Shown here: piece by piece, positions 27,181 through 37,763 of the stretch
How positions within the stretch are numbered: position 1 is the first letter of the stretch
Layout: every line of letters starts with the position of its first letter
Assembly (NCBI GenBank): GCA_020683205.1
Contig: CP085689.1
Span: 2,170,001 to 2,234,000 of the forward strand
Origin: Lentisphaerae bacterium WC36
Lineage (GTDB): Bacteria > Verrucomicrobiota > Lentisphaeria > Victivallales > SZUA-371
DNA: 64,000 nucleotides
Direction: 5' to 3'
The notes under the pieces: generated by a model
Told to the model about the DNA's origin: nothing
Databases searched by the model: none
Seen by the model: only the letters and a program-made list of their open reading frames with translations
Translations under genes and position numbers: made by a program

Positions 27181-29325
27181 TTAATAGATGAAAAGAAGCT
27201 CACTATATTTTGCTAGTGGCCATAAATTATCATCAACAATATCTTCTAATTCATCAGCATATTTTCTAACATTATTTGTATAATCAATAATAGTTTTGTA
27301 ACATTTAGCTTCTTCAACAGCTGCATTTAAAGTATTAATTGCATCATTTAAACTATTTGTTAAAGCTGTGACATTAGATAACAGTTCAGTTTGAGCAGTT
27401 GGATCAATGCCTAGTTCTTTAACTTTTAATGCAGAATTTGCTAATTTAGTTTGATATTTAACAGCAACTGGTAAAATTACAGTTTTGGCAATGTTAGCAG
27501 CTACTTTACCTTCGATATCAATAATTTTTTCATATTCTTCAGTTAAGATTTCGTAACGTGATTCGATTTCTTTGTCAGTGAATACGCCATATTTAGCAAA
27601 CATTGCTTTATTATCAGCAGAACGGAAATATTCTAATGCCTCTGGAGTTGTGCGTAAGTTTAATAAACCACGTCTTTCAGCTTCAACCGTCCACGCATCA
27701 GCATAATTGTCACCATTAAAAATAACACGTTTATGATTTTTGATTACATTACGTAAAACTTCTTCAAGCTTAGTGTTAAAGTTATCTGCATCAGCTTTTT
27801 CAAGCTCTGTAGCAATTTCATCCATTGCTTCCGCAACAATTGTATTAAGAATAACATTTGCTCCAGCACAAGATTGATTAGATCCAACAGCACGGAATTC
27901 AAACTTATTACCCGTAAAAGCAAATGGGCTAGTACGGTTACGATCCGTAGTATCTTTTCTGAATACAGGTAACGCATCAACGCCAACGTGCATTGCTGAT
28001 TTATGATTAGCATTGCTAGGAACGCCTGTTTCAATTTCTTCGATAACATCGTTTAGCTCATCACCTAAGAAAATACTAATAATTGCTGGAGGAGCTTCAT
28101 TTGCACCTAAACGGTGGTCATTTCCTGCAGATGCAGCAGCAATACGTAAAAGATCAGCGTGTTTATCAACAGCTTGAATAATCGCACATAAAGTTGTTAC
28201 AAATACAGCATTTGATTTTGGATCATCACCTGGCTCAAGCATATTCATGCCGTTAGCACCAATCGACCAGTTATTATGTTTACCAGAACCGTTAACACCA
28301 GCAAATGGTTTTTCATGCATCAAGCAAACTAAACCATGATTTTCAGCAGTGTTACGTAAAACTTCCATAATCATCATGTTCTGGTCAACAGCTAAGTTTA
28401 ATTCAGCATATAAAGGTGCTAATTCAAACTGAGCAGGAGCTACTTCATTATGACGAGTTTTTGCAGGGATACCTAAAGCCCATAACGCACGGTCAACATC
28501 AGACATATAGTTTAAGATACGGCGTTTAATTGCACCAAAATAGTGGTCTTCCATCTGTTGATGTTTTGCTGGAGTTGTACCGAACAGAGTTCTTCCTGTT
28601 TGAACTAAGTCAGGTCTAGACATATATAATTTTCTATCAATCAGGAAGTACTCCTGTTCAGCACCTAAAGTTGGATTTACTTTGCCATCAACTTCGATAC
28701 CAAAGCAGTTTAAAATTCTTTCAGCTTGTTTAGAAACAGCTTGTAATGAACGTAGTAATGGAGTCTTTTTGTCAAGAGCTTCACCAGTGTAAGAACAAAA
28801 TGCTGTAGGAATACATAATGTAGCTCCATTGTCATTACGCTTAATGAAAGCTGGACTTGTTGGATCCCAAGCAGTATAACCACGTGCTTCAAATGTCGCA
28901 CGTAACCCACCTGACGGAAAACTTGATGCATCTGGCTCACCTTTAATTAAATTAGACCCACTAAAATTCATAATTACGCCACCTTCACTGTTTGGCTCAA
29001 TAAATGAATCATGTTTTTCTGCAGTAGAACCAGTTAATGGTTGGAACCAGTGAGTATAGTGACTAACACCACGCTCTAATGCCCAACGCTTCATTGCATT
29101 TGCAACGCTATCAGCAATATTAGCATCTAAAATAGAACCAGCATTAATTGTTTTCATTAAAGCTTTAAAAGTATCGCGTGGTAAGTATTCGCGCATCGTT
29201 TTTAAGTTAAATACGTCCTTGCCATAAATAGAATTAATATCACCATCTTTTCCTTCACAGCTTGGGGCAACGTAAGGATTATCAGTCATTGATTTAATTC
29301 CATCTTTTCTTAAATTTTTACTCAT
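27181..29325 (-). CDS. glnN: Type III glutamine synthetase
   Basis: This 714-aa protein has the length of GSIII, about 250 residues longer than type I. It has the type III pattern: an N-terminal domain with GSTAEKHDSFIEP, then GSNLIKGEPDASSFPSGGLR, the catalytic region NGSGKHNNWSIG and HRLGANEAPPAIISIFLGDE, and a helical C-terminal extension. It makes glutamine from glutamate and ammonia. It lies next to gltD and gltB on the same strand but behind a terminator at 29405-29437, so it probably has its own promoter, which I could not pick out. GGAG lies 11 nt before the ATG. Confidence 0.95.
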   Translation of the reverse strand: MSKNLRKDGIKSMTDNPYVAPSCEGKDGDINSIYGKDVFNLKTMREYLPRDTFKALMKTINAGSILDANIADSVANAMKRWALERGVSHYTHWFQPLTGSTAEKHDSFIEPNSEGGVIMNFSGSNLIKGEPDASSFPSGGLRATFEARGYTAWDPTSPAFIKRNDNGATLCIPTAFCSYTGEALDKKTPLLRSLQAVSKQAERILNCFGIEVDGKVNPTLGAEQEYFLIDRKLYMSRPDLVQTGRTLFGTTPAKHQQMEDHYFGAIKRRILNYMSDVDRALWALGIPAKTRHNEVAPAQFELAPLYAELNLAVDQNMMIMEVLRNTAENHGLVCLMHEKPFAGVNGSGKHNNWSIGANGMNMLEPGDDPKSNAVFVTTLCAIIQAVDKHADLLRIAAASAGNDHRLGANEAPPAIISIFLGDELNDVIEEIETGVPSNANHKSAMHVGVDALPVFRKDTTDRNRTSPFAFTGNKFEFRAVGSNQSCAGANVILNTIVAEAMDEIATELEKADADNFNTKLEEVLRNVIKNHKRVIFNGDNYADAWTVEAERRGLLNLRTTPEALEYFRSADNKAMFAKYGVFTDKEIESRYEILTEEYEKIIDIEGKVAANIAKTVILPVAVKYQTKLANSALKVKELGIDPTAQTELLSNVTALTNSLNDAINTLNAAVEEAKCYKTIIDYTNNVRKYADELEDIVDDNLWPLAKYSELLFIY

Positions 29326-29404
29326 TGTAAAATTTACTCCATTTAAAAATAATTTTTAACTTTGTTAAGTTATCTTCTTGTTATATAGTTTTGTTATTTG
29401 ACTT

Positions 29405-29437
29405 AAAAAAACATTGAGAAGCGTCAATTTTTCTCAA
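29405..29437 (-). terminator. Terminator after gltBD; a second hairpin lies just upstream
   Basis: TTGAGAA (29414-29420) pairs with TTCTCAA (29431-29437) and, on the minus strand, a T7 run follows. A second perfect 10-bp inverted repeat, CCGTCAAAAT/ATTTTGACGG (29461-29470, 29490-29499), lies between it and gltD but has no T-run. Confidence 0.7.
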
Positions 29438-29545
29438 TTAAATAAATATTTATTATCGAACCGTCAAAATTTTATAAAAAAGTTATGCCATTTTGACGGC
29501 TCTAAATAAACACTTACATTTTTGTAACTATTTATTTAATGTGAT

Positions 29546-30973
29546 CTATTTTAAATAGTTATCAACGTCTATAGCCATATCTTTACCAGCTTTAATCGCT
29601 CTAACTACTAATGATGCGCCTGAAACAATATCACCCGCTGCAAAAACTTTTTCAGCACTTGTCATACCGTTTTCATTAACCACAATATTACCACGCGGGT
29701 CTAAGTTTAAACCCAAATCATCAATTGAGCCAACTTTCTCAGGACCAACGAATCCCATTGCTAAAAGAACTAAATCAGCTTTTAGCTGGAATTCACTTCC
29801 TTCAACCTCTGTGAAGCTAACTGGACGACCATTTTCGATTTTCCATTCAACTTTAGCACAGTTTAATGCAGTAACATGGCCTTCATCATTTGTCACAACT
29901 TCTTTTGTTAATACATCCCACATACGTTCACAACCTTCTTTATGGCTGCTTGAAGTACGTAGCATATAAGGCCATTCTGGCCAAGGAGTTGACGCATCAC
30001 GTGTTTCTGGAGGACATGGCATAATCTCAATTTGAGTAACGCTTTTTGCTCCTTGACGATTAGATGTACCAACACAGTCAGAACCAGTATCACCACCACC
30101 AATAACAACGATATTTTTATCTATAGCTAAAAGCTCATCGCCTGCAACTTTTTCACCACTCACGCGACAATTTTGTTGTGTCAAGAAATCCATTGCATAC
30201 TCAACACCTTTAGCATTGCGACCAACTACGTTTTCTGGTAAACCACGTGGAGCACGAGCGCCATATGTTAAGCAAACTGCATCAAAATCTGCTAGAATAT
30301 CAGCAATTTTTGTATCAACACCAACATTAACGCCAAATTTGAACGTAACGCCTTCTTCAGTCATTAAATCAACACGACGTTGAACGATATTTTTATCTAA
30401 TTTAAAATCTGGAATACCATAACGTAATAAACCACCAGCATAATTAGCACGCTCAAAAACTGTTACATTATGACCCATTTTATTTAAATCATCAGCAACC
30501 GCCATACCAGCAGGCCCTGCACCGATTACAGCAATTTTCTTATCAGAACGCTCTTTTGGAGGTTGTGGCTTAATCCAACCTTCTTCAAAACCTTTTTCAA
30601 CTAAGAATTTTTCAATCTGACGAATTGTTACAGCCTCTCCATCAATGCCTGATGTACAAGATGCCTCACAAAGAGCTGGGCAAATTCTACCAGTAAATTC
30701 TGGGAAATTACTTGTATCAAGAAGCAATTCTAATGCTTCTTGATATTTTCCTTGACTTGCTAACTCATTCCACTCAGGAATCACATTAGATAATGGACAA
30801 CCTAAACCATGACAAAATGGAATACCACAGTCCATACATCTTGATGATTGGCTTTTGATCTCATCTTCAGATAAAAACTTCTCAACTTCTTTATAATCTT
30901 TGACCCTTTCATCTTTATTTCTGTAACCAGGATCAACTCTATCTATTTCTAAAAAACCTCTTGGATTACTCAT
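29546..30973 (-). CDS. gltD: Glutamate synthase (NADPH) small subunit
   Basis: This 475-aa protein has N-terminal iron-sulfur cysteines (CMDCGIPFCHGLGCP and CPALCEASC), an FAD-binding GAGPAGMA motif (about residues 150-157), an NAD(P)-binding GGGDTGSDC motif, and a C-terminal FAD motif (AGDIVSGASLV). It passes electrons from NADPH to the large subunit. It follows gltB by 16 nt and must be cotranscribed. The two subunits make glutamate from glutamine and 2-oxoglutarate. Confidence 0.96.
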   Translation of the reverse strand: MSNPRGFLEIDRVDPGYRNKDERVKDYKEVEKFLSEDEIKSQSSRCMDCGIPFCHGLGCPLSNVIPEWNELASQGKYQEALELLLDTSNFPEFTGRICPALCEASCTSGIDGEAVTIRQIEKFLVEKGFEEGWIKPQPPKERSDKKIAVIGAGPAGMAVADDLNKMGHNVTVFERANYAGGLLRYGIPDFKLDKNIVQRRVDLMTEEGVTFKFGVNVGVDTKIADILADFDAVCLTYGARAPRGLPENVVGRNAKGVEYAMDFLTQQNCRVSGEKVAGDELLAIDKNIVVIGGGDTGSDCVGTSNRQGAKSVTQIEIMPCPPETRDASTPWPEWPYMLRTSSSHKEGCERMWDVLTKEVVTNDEGHVTALNCAKVEWKIENGRPVSFTEVEGSEFQLKADLVLLAMGFVGPEKVGSIDDLGLNLDPRGNIVVNENGMTSAEKVFAAGDIVSGASLVVRAIKAGKDMAIDVDNYLK

Positions 30974-30989
30974 TTATCTCACCTGTATG

Positions 30990-33900
30990 TTAGTCGTTGA
31001 TAACTTCACGCTTTACTTCAGCGTCTTCTTTTGACATTTTTCCTAAAACTTTACGATATTCAGTTGGGAAAACTTTTACAAATTTATGTAAATTTTCGCT
31101 CCAGTTATCTAGAATACTTTTAGCTTTTGGACTTTCTGTATACTCGAAATGTTTCTCAATCATGCCTTTTAATAATGCTTCATCTTCTGCGCTCACCACA
31201 GGCTCTAAGTCAATCATTTCTAAGTTACATTTTAAGTCAAAGTCACCTTTCTCATCTAGGATATAAGCAAATCCAGCACTCATTCCAGCACCGAAGTTCA
31301 CACCAGTGTCACCTAGACAAACTACAATACCACCAGTCATATATTCACAGCAATGATCTCCAGCACCCTCAATAACAGTTTTTGCACCACTGTTACGGAT
31401 TGCGAAACGTTCACCAACTTGACCATTAACATATAACTCACCGCTTGTTGCGCCATATAATAATACGTTACCAGCTAAAACGTTATCTTCAGGAGTGAAA
31501 TCACTAACGCGTGGAGGACGGATACTAATAATACCACCACTTAAACCTTTACCAACGTAATCATTACCCTCACCTTCTAGACGGAACGTGATACCTTTCT
31601 TCAAGAACGTACCGAAACTTTGTCCCGCACAACCTGTAAATGTGAAATCAATTGTATGATCTGGTAAACCGGCTAAACCATGAGCTTTAACAACTGCATT
31701 TGATAACATTGGTCCAGCAGTACGGTTTAAGTTACAGATATCAACTGTTTTCTTTGTTGGAACGCTTGCGTCAGATAAAGTTTCCGCAGCTTCTTTAATT
31801 AGCAATTGGTCATATGCTTTATCAATGCCGTGATCTTGAGCTACGCTTTGTTTTACTGGTAATGAATCATACTCAGTAGGACGAGCAAAAATAGCACTGA
31901 AATCTAAGTTTTTAGTCTTCCAGAAGCCAATTGCGTCATTCATTTCCAATAGGTCAGTTCGACCTACAGCTTCATCAATCGAACGTAAACCAAGGCTTGC
32001 TAAGTATTCACGAACCTCTTCAGCTACAAAGTAGAAGAAGTTGATTAAATGCTCAGGTTTTCCTGGGAAACGACTACGGCACTCTGGATCTTGAGTCGCT
32101 ACACCTACAGGACATGTATTACTGTGGCATTGACGCATCATTAAGCAACCAATCATTACTAGAGCAGTTGTACCAAAACCGAATTCTTCAGCACCAAGTA
32201 AAGCACCGATAATCACATCACGACCAGTTTTCATTTGACCGTCAACTTGGACTCGGATACGATCACGAAGTTTATTTAATACTAATGTTTGTTGAGTTTC
32301 AGCTAAACCTAATTCCCAAGGCAAACCAGCATGTTTAATAGATGTCATTGGAGATGCACCAGTACCGCCATCGTGACCTGAAATCAATACCATGTCACTA
32401 TGAGCTTTAGATACACCAGCCGCGACTGTACCAACACCAACTTCTGATACTAACTTAACGCTAATACGAGCTTGTGGATTCGAGTTCTTCAAGTCATAAA
32501 TCAACTGAGCTAAGTCCTCAATAGAATAAATATCATGATGTGGAGGTGGTGAAATTAATGTTACACCTGGTACCGAGTTACGAACTTTAGCGATGAATTC
32601 ATCAACTTTAAATCCTGGTAACTGACCACCTTCGCCTGGTTTTGCGCCTTGAGATACTTTAATTTGTAATTCTTTAGCATGACTTAAATAATCAATTGTT
32701 ACACCAAAACGCCCACTTGCAATCTGTTTAATTGCACTACATTTATCATCACCGTTTGGCATTGGAGTAAAACGAACAGGATCTTCACCACCCTCACCAC
32801 TGTTACTCATACCACCAATACGGTTCATAGCGATTGCCATAGTTTCGTGTGCTTCTTTTGATAATGAACCAAGAGACATTGCACCTGTTACGAAACGTTT
32901 TACAATCTCATCAGCAGACTCAACTTCATCAATTGAAATTGGAGTTGCGTTTTTAAATTTAAACAATCCACGCAGAGTACAAAGGTTTTTCTCTTGATTA
33001 TTGATTGTTTCAGCATATTCTTTATATGCTTTTTTATCGTTATTACGAACTGCATATTGAACTTTTGTAATGTTCTCTGGAGTCCATAAATGTTTCTCAC
33101 CATTGTTACGGTAACGATATACACCACCTTCACTTAAGATAGATGATTTATCAGTTGCCGCAGCTTCAACACGCATTGTTGCTTCTTTAGCGATTTCATC
33201 TAAACCAATACCAGCAACACGGCTAGCAGTGTTTGTGAAATAATTATCAATTACTGCTTTATTTAAACCAACAGCTTCGAAAACTTGCGCGCCACGGTAA
33301 CTACGTAATGTAGCTATACCCATTTTAGACATAATTTTCATTAAGCCTTTACCTGTAGCTTTGATATAATTTTCAATAGCTTTCACTGTATCAACGCCGG
33401 CTTTCAATGCTCTTTTGTCAGCTAGATCAGCAATTGTTTCTAACGCTAAGTATGGGTTAATTGCAGTTGCACCATAACCTAATAATAATGCATAATGCAT
33501 AATTTCACGAGCTTCACCAGTTTCAACGACTAAACCTGCACTTGTACGAATACCTTCGTTCGTTAGGAAGTTGTTAACAGCAGCAACTGCTAATAATGAT
33601 GGAATCGGCGCTTCGTTAGCAGCTAAATTACGGTCTGAAAGAATAATTACGCTGTTACCATCAGCAATCGCTGCCTTTGCCGCTTCACAAACATCTTCTA
33701 ATGCAGCTTTTAATGAAGAACCTTCACCATCAGCTGCAAAACCAATCTTAATTGTTTGTGATTGGAATGTATCAATTTTAGCCTTTTGCAGACGACATAA
33801 GTCATCATTAGTTAAAATTGGTTGTTTCATTTTTAATAAATGAGCATTGCATGGAGTTTCTTCAAGTATATTGCTGTGGTTTCCAATAAAAGTAGTTAAA

Positions 33901-35537
33901 CTCATCACTAACGACTCACGAATTGGATCAATCGCAGGATTTGTAACCTGGGCAAATAATTGTTTGAAGTATGCAAATAATAATTGTGGCTTTTCAGATA
34001 AAACTGCTAATGCCGCATCATTACCCATTGAACCAGTCGGCTCCATGCCATTTTCACTCATAGGCTTAATTACAACATTAACGTCTTCACGACTGTAACC
34101 AAACATTTTTTGACGTTTTAATAAATCAGCTTCTGCTTTTGGAGTAGCATTTTCATTATTATATAAACCGCGTAATTCAATTTTGTTTTCTTGAACCCAA
34201 CGACGATATGGTTGACTACGAGCAATTCTGCTCTTTAACTCTGTATCGAAAACAACACGGTCATTATTAATATCAACAAACATCATCTGCCCTGGCTTAA
34301 TACGACCACGCTTTGCAATGTTTACATCTTCAATATCAATAACTCCAGCCTCTGAAGCCATGAAAATTTTATTATCTTTAGTGATTGTATAACGAGCTGG
34401 ACGTAAACCATTACGGTCTAACATTGCACCAATGCCACGACCATCACTAAATGCAACAGCAGCAGGACCATCCCATGGTTCCATGATACCAGCATGGTAT
34501 TCGTAGAAACCTCTTAGATCATGCCCCATGTAATATTTCTCTCCCCAAGCTTGAGGGATTAACATCATCGCTGAATGCGTCATGCTACGACCACTCTTTG
34601 AGAATAACTCTAAAGCATTATCCAAACATGCACTATCACTTTGTCCTTGTTTAATAACAGGAATAATTTTCTTAATATCTTCACCATATAATTCACTAGC
34701 AAATGACGTTTCACGTGCGCGCATGTGATTATAGTTACCACGTAATGTATTAATCTCACCATTATGTGCTAAGTAGCGGAATGGTTGAGCTAATGGCCAC
34801 GTTGGGAAGGTATTTGTAGAGAAACGTTGGTGAACAACTGCGATTGCAGATTCCATATCTACATCATTTAAGTCGTGGAAGAATTTTGTAACTTGAGGAG
34901 CTAACAATAATCCTTTATAAACAACTGTTAATGATGAAAAACTACAAAAATAGAAATCATCACCGTCTTGCTCATTAGCAACAGCAGTGTTTTCAATATC
35001 ACGTCTTAATACATATAATTCACGTTCGAAATTATCGGCATTTGTGAATTCTTTAGTACTTTCAACAAAACATTGCATAATCACTGGCATAGATTCTTTT
35101 GCTAAGCTACCAACATAATTGGTATCAACTGGAACAGCTCTCCATCCCAATAACTTAAGGTTATTCTCAACAATTTTATCTTCGATTAATTTTGTTAACT
35201 CTGTACGTGCACCATCTTCTTGTGGCAAGAAAATCATTGCTACACCATATTTACCAGCTTCAGGTAATGTGATGTTGATCTCTTTACATGCTTTTTGGAA
35301 GAATTTATCTGGAACCTGCATTAAAATACCAGCACCGTCACCAGTTTCTGGGTCGCATCCTACAGCACCACGGTGCTCAATACGTTCTAAAATTGTAATT
35401 CCGTCACGAATAATTTGATGGCTTTTACTTCCGTCAATGTTTGCAGCGAAGCCAACACCACAAGCATCGTGCTCAAATTGACTACTGTATAGTCCTTGAG
35501 TCTCTGGGTAAACATTTTTAAATTTACGTTTGTTCAT
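30990..35537 (-). CDS. gltB: Glutamate synthase large subunit
   Basis: This 1515-aa protein has the standard order: a class II glutaminase domain opened by self-processing before Cys26 (HDACGVGF), a central domain, an FMN domain with GHDGGTGASP and the 3Fe-4S cysteines (CLMMRQCHSNTCPVG), and the C-terminal beta-helix with repeated G.G.....G.. units. It makes glutamate from glutamine and 2-oxoglutarate. Ribosome site AGGTCAAG is modest. It is preceded by a sigma-54-type promoter (35624-35640) and paired upstream repeats, and by a divergent NifA-like gene, so nitrogen-responsive control is likely. gltD follows 16 nt downstream. Confidence 0.97.
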   Translation of the reverse strand: MNKRKFKNVYPETQGLYSSQFEHDACGVGFAANIDGSKSHQIIRDGITILERIEHRGAVGCDPETGDGAGILMQVPDKFFQKACKEINITLPEAGKYGVAMIFLPQEDGARTELTKLIEDKIVENNLKLLGWRAVPVDTNYVGSLAKESMPVIMQCFVESTKEFTNADNFERELYVLRRDIENTAVANEQDGDDFYFCSFSSLTVVYKGLLLAPQVTKFFHDLNDVDMESAIAVVHQRFSTNTFPTWPLAQPFRYLAHNGEINTLRGNYNHMRARETSFASELYGEDIKKIIPVIKQGQSDSACLDNALELFSKSGRSMTHSAMMLIPQAWGEKYYMGHDLRGFYEYHAGIMEPWDGPAAVAFSDGRGIGAMLDRNGLRPARYTITKDNKIFMASEAGVIDIEDVNIAKRGRIKPGQMMFVDINNDRVVFDTELKSRIARSQPYRRWVQENKIELRGLYNNENATPKAEADLLKRQKMFGYSREDVNVVIKPMSENGMEPTGSMGNDAALAVLSEKPQLLFAYFKQLFAQVTNPAIDPIRESLVMSLTTFIGNHSNILEETPCNAHLLKMKQPILTNDDLCRLQKAKIDTFQSQTIKIGFAADGEGSSLKAALEDVCEAAKAAIADGNSVIILSDRNLAANEAPIPSLLAVAAVNNFLTNEGIRTSAGLVVETGEAREIMHYALLLGYGATAINPYLALETIADLADKRALKAGVDTVKAIENYIKATGKGLMKIMSKMGIATLRSYRGAQVFEAVGLNKAVIDNYFTNTASRVAGIGLDEIAKEATMRVEAAATDKSSILSEGGVYRYRNNGEKHLWTPENITKVQYAVRNNDKKAYKEYAETINNQEKNLCTLRGLFKFKNATPISIDEVESADEIVKRFVTGAMSLGSLSKEAHETMAIAMNRIGGMSNSGEGGEDPVRFTPMPNGDDKCSAIKQIASGRFGVTIDYLSHAKELQIKVSQGAKPGEGGQLPGFKVDEFIAKVRNSVPGVTLISPPPHHDIYSIEDLAQLIYDLKNSNPQARISVKLVSEVGVGTVAAGVSKAHSDMVLISGHDGGTGASPMTSIKHAGLPWELGLAETQQTLVLNKLRDRIRVQVDGQMKTGRDVIIGALLGAEEFGFGTTALVMIGCLMMRQCHSNTCPVGVATQDPECRSRFPGKPEHLINFFYFVAEEVREYLASLGLRSIDEAVGRTDLLEMNDAIGFWKTKNLDFSAIFARPTEYDSLPVKQSVAQDHGIDKAYDQLLIKEAAETLSDASVPTKKTVDICNLNRTAGPMLSNAVVKAHGLAGLPDHTIDFTFTGCAGQSFGTFLKKGITFRLEGEGNDYVGKGLSGGIISIRPPRVSDFTPEDNVLAGNVLLYGATSGELYVNGQVGERFAIRNSGAKTVIEGAGDHCCEYMTGGIVVCLGDTGVNFGAGMSAGFAYILDEKGDFDLKCNLEMIDLEPVVSAEDEALLKGMIEKHFEYTESPKAKSILDNWSENLHKFVKVFPTEYRKVLGKMSKEDAEVKREVIND

Positions 35538-35623
35538 TTTACTTGACCTGACTTTCTTTATCTTAATTTTTACTTAAAGTTCTTAATTTATTATATTTTA
35601 TTTCAAAATTCAGCATTTTAATT

Positions 35624-35640
35624 AGCAAATATCATGCCAA
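35624..35640 (-). promoter_or_regulatory. Sigma-54 (RpoN) promoter of gltBD
   Basis: On the minus strand, TTGGCATGATATTTGCT contains the sigma-54 elements GG (-24) and GC (-12) exactly 10 bp apart and matches TGGCA(C/T)G-N4-TTGC(A/T). It lies about 90 nt upstream of the gltB start. A NifA-like sigma-54 activator gene is divergent. Confidence 0.75.
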
Positions 35641-35718
35641 CTTCTATATTATAGTTATAATAGATTAATTTTCAACTTGTTAGGTTTTTTTAAAAATCCC
35701 ATTACTTAATTATAACAT

Positions 35719-35760
35719 TACAAAAATGTCATAAATTTAAGACTTTATTACATTTTTGTA
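35719..35760. promoter_or_regulatory. Paired activator-site candidates (ACA-N4-TGT) upstream of gltB
   Basis: TACAAAAATGT (35719-35729) and ACATTTTTGTA (35750-35760) form a perfect 11-bp inverted repeat. Each holds its own ACA-N4-TGT dyad. The copies are 30 bp apart (about three helical turns) and lie about 85-125 bp upstream of the sigma-54 promoter, where activator sites normally sit. Binding of the adjacent NifA-like protein is inferred. Confidence 0.5.
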
Positions 35761-35958
35761 TTTTTTTTAAAAACTTTTGTTTTTTTTCATATTATCCCTA
35801 GATTTTTTAAAAAAAAGACCTATGTGTTTAGTATAGCATTTATTTTTTTTAGAAATTATTAACTTTAATTTTTTAGTAATTCCAAACTAAACAAAAATTT
35901 TAAAATAGCGTAATTTTTGAAAAAAACTAAAAATTTTTAATAAAAATGGTAAATTAAA

Positions 35959-37497
35959 GTGAAAAACATTGAAAAAAACCTTGAATTACGAGTTTTAAAT
36001 AAAATCAGCACTACAATTGTTCGCGAGCGTAATGTGGGTCAAATGTTCAAGGATACTTTTAATATTCTTTCTCATGAGCTGAATATTGAGCGTGGGACAC
36101 TTACCTTAAAGCGTGGAAATGAGTTATTTATTGAAGCATCTCATGGGTTAAGCAGTGAAGAGCGTCGCCGAGGAAAATATGCTCTTGGAGAAGGAGTTAC
36201 GGGTCAGGTTGCAATGCGCGGCGAAGCTATTACAATCCCTAATATTAGTCAAGAACCGGCATTTTTATACCGAACTGGAGTCAAACGTGTTGCGCATGGC
36301 GCTTTTATTTGTGTACCAATTAAAAGCGAAGGCGATGTTATTGGGACACTTAGTATAGAATTACTTGAAGATGACGCTGATTATCTTGAACAATTAGAAT
36401 TTCTTCTTTCAACAGTTGCGAATATTATGGCAAATGCTGCGGCTGCTATTCTAATGGAAATTGAAGAACATGAAAAACTTGTAGAAGAAAATCAACGTTT
36501 AAAAATTGAACTAAATCATCATTTTATTCCCGAAAATATGATTGGTACAGGTAGCCAAATGCGTGAAATTTTCGTGCAAGTGGGGCAAGTTGCAGAATCA
36601 CCAGCGACAGTATTAATTACAGGAGAATCTGGTACTGGTAAAGAATTAATTGCCCGTGCAATTCACAATGCTAGTCCTAGAAAAAATAATCCATTCATAG
36701 CAGTAAACTGCGGAGCTTTGCCAGAAAATTTAGTTGAAAGTGAACTTTTCGGACATGAAAAGGGTGCATTTACTGGCGCAGTTGAACGTCGAAAGGGGCG
36801 CTGTGAACTTTCTGATGGTGGAACGCTATTTTTAGATGAAATTGGTGATATTTCAATCCCAGTCCAGGTAAAATTATTACGTTTTTTACAAGAAAAAACG
36901 TTTCAACGAGTTGGTGGATCGATTGACATTAATGTTGATGTTAGAATTATTGCTGCAACAAGCCGAAATTTAGAAGATTACATTGCTAATGATAGATTTC
37001 GAGAGGACCTTTATTACCGCTTAAATGTATTTCCGATTCACCTACCAAATTTACGCAAACGCCGTACCGATATTATTCCATTGGCAGAACATTTCCTTGA
37101 AAAATTCAACAAAATGTATGGCAAAAATATCAAACGAATTTCTACACCAGCAATTAATATGCTTTTATCATATCACTGGCCAGGGAACGTGCGTGAACTT
37201 GAAAACTGTATAGAGCGAGTTGTTTTAACAACTCAAGATGAGGTTATTAGAGGTTATAATATGCCTCCATCACTGCAAACAGCACAAGCAACAAACACGA
37301 CTATTATTCCAGAAGATAATAGCGGAGTTTCGCTTGAAACAATGATGGAGCTGTACGAAAAAGAGTTAATTATTGATGCATTGAAAAATCACCGTGGTAA
37401 TGTGGCTGCGACGTCAAGATTCTTAAAAAGCACTCCGCGAATCATACACTACAAGATTAAACAATTAAAAATTGATCCATCAAAATTTAAACTTTAG
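35959..37497 (+). CDS. NifA-like sigma-54-dependent transcriptional activator
   Basis: This 512-aa protein has an N-terminal GAF domain (about 15-165), a AAA+ domain (about 195-425) with Walker A GESGTGKE, the sigma-54 contact loop GAFTGA and Walker [12 protein letters not shown], and a C-terminal Fis-type helix-turn-helix ([19 protein letters not shown]). This is the NifA subfamily layout. The start is a GTG at 35959. It diverges from gltBD, whose promoter has sigma-54 elements. The GAF domain suggests that it responds to a small ligand or partner protein. Control of glutamate synthase rather than nitrogenase is inferred, as no nif genes are present here. Confidence 0.9.
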   Translation: MKNIEKNLELRVLNKISTTIVRERNVGQMFKDTFNILSHELNIERGTLTLKRGNELFIEASHGLSSEERRRGKYALGEGVTGQVAMRGEAITIPNISQEPAFLYRTGVKRVAHGAFICVPIKSEGDVIGTLSIELLEDDADYLEQLEFLLSTVANIMANAAAAILMEIEEHEKLVEENQRLKIELNHHFIPENMIGTGSQMREIFVQVGQVAESPATVLITGESGTGKELIARAIHNASPRKNNPFIAVNCGALPENLVESELFGHEKGAFTGAVERRKGRCELSDGGTLFLDEIGDISIPVQVKLLRFLQEKTFQRVGGSIDINVDVRIIAATSRNLEDYIANDRFREDLYYRLNVFPIHLPNLRKRRTDIIPLAEHFLEKFNKMYGKNIKRISTPAINMLLSYHWPGNVRELENCIERVVLTTQDEVIRGYNMPPSLQTAQATNTTIIPEDNSGVSLETMMELYEKELIIDALKNHRGNVAATSRFLKSTPRIIHYKIKQLKIDPSKFKL

Positions 37498-37517
37498 ATT
37501 AAATTTTGATGACATAT

Positions 37518-37563
37518 AAGATGTAATAACTCTTTCAAATTAAGAATTATTGCATCTTTTTTT
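37518..37563 (+). terminator. Terminator after the NifA-like gene
   Basis: AAGATGTAATAA (37518-37529) pairs with TTATTGCATCTT (37547-37558) with one mismatch, followed by T7. Confidence 0.85.
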
Positions 37564-37675
37564 ATTTTTTATTGTAGATTTTATCTTCTAAAAAAGTCAC
37601 AATTTTGTCATATTTATTTTTTACATCCTACTAGTTACCGTTAATATAGTAAATTACTCTGCCTTAAAATGAAAT

Positions 37676-37722
37676 TATGCCAGAAAACTCAAATATTTTA
37701 ATAAATGAGATTTTCTGACATA
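37676..37722 (-). terminator. Hairpin after the GDSGS-repeat gene
   Basis: Arms TATGCCAGAAAACTCA (37676-37691) and TGAGATTTTCTGACATA (37706-37722) pair with few mismatches. The T-run on the minus strand is broken (ATTTCATTTT), so it is a weak terminator or other RNA hairpin. Confidence 0.45.
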
Positions 37723-37763
37723 AAATTTTACTTCATTATTTTTTTATATTCATCTACAGATAG

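Noticed and set aside
29461-29499. TGGCATAAC sequence as a sigma-54 promoter for glnN
   Set aside because: The -24-like GG is followed by TT, not GC, at the needed spacing; the element is better explained as half of a 10-bp inverted repeat.
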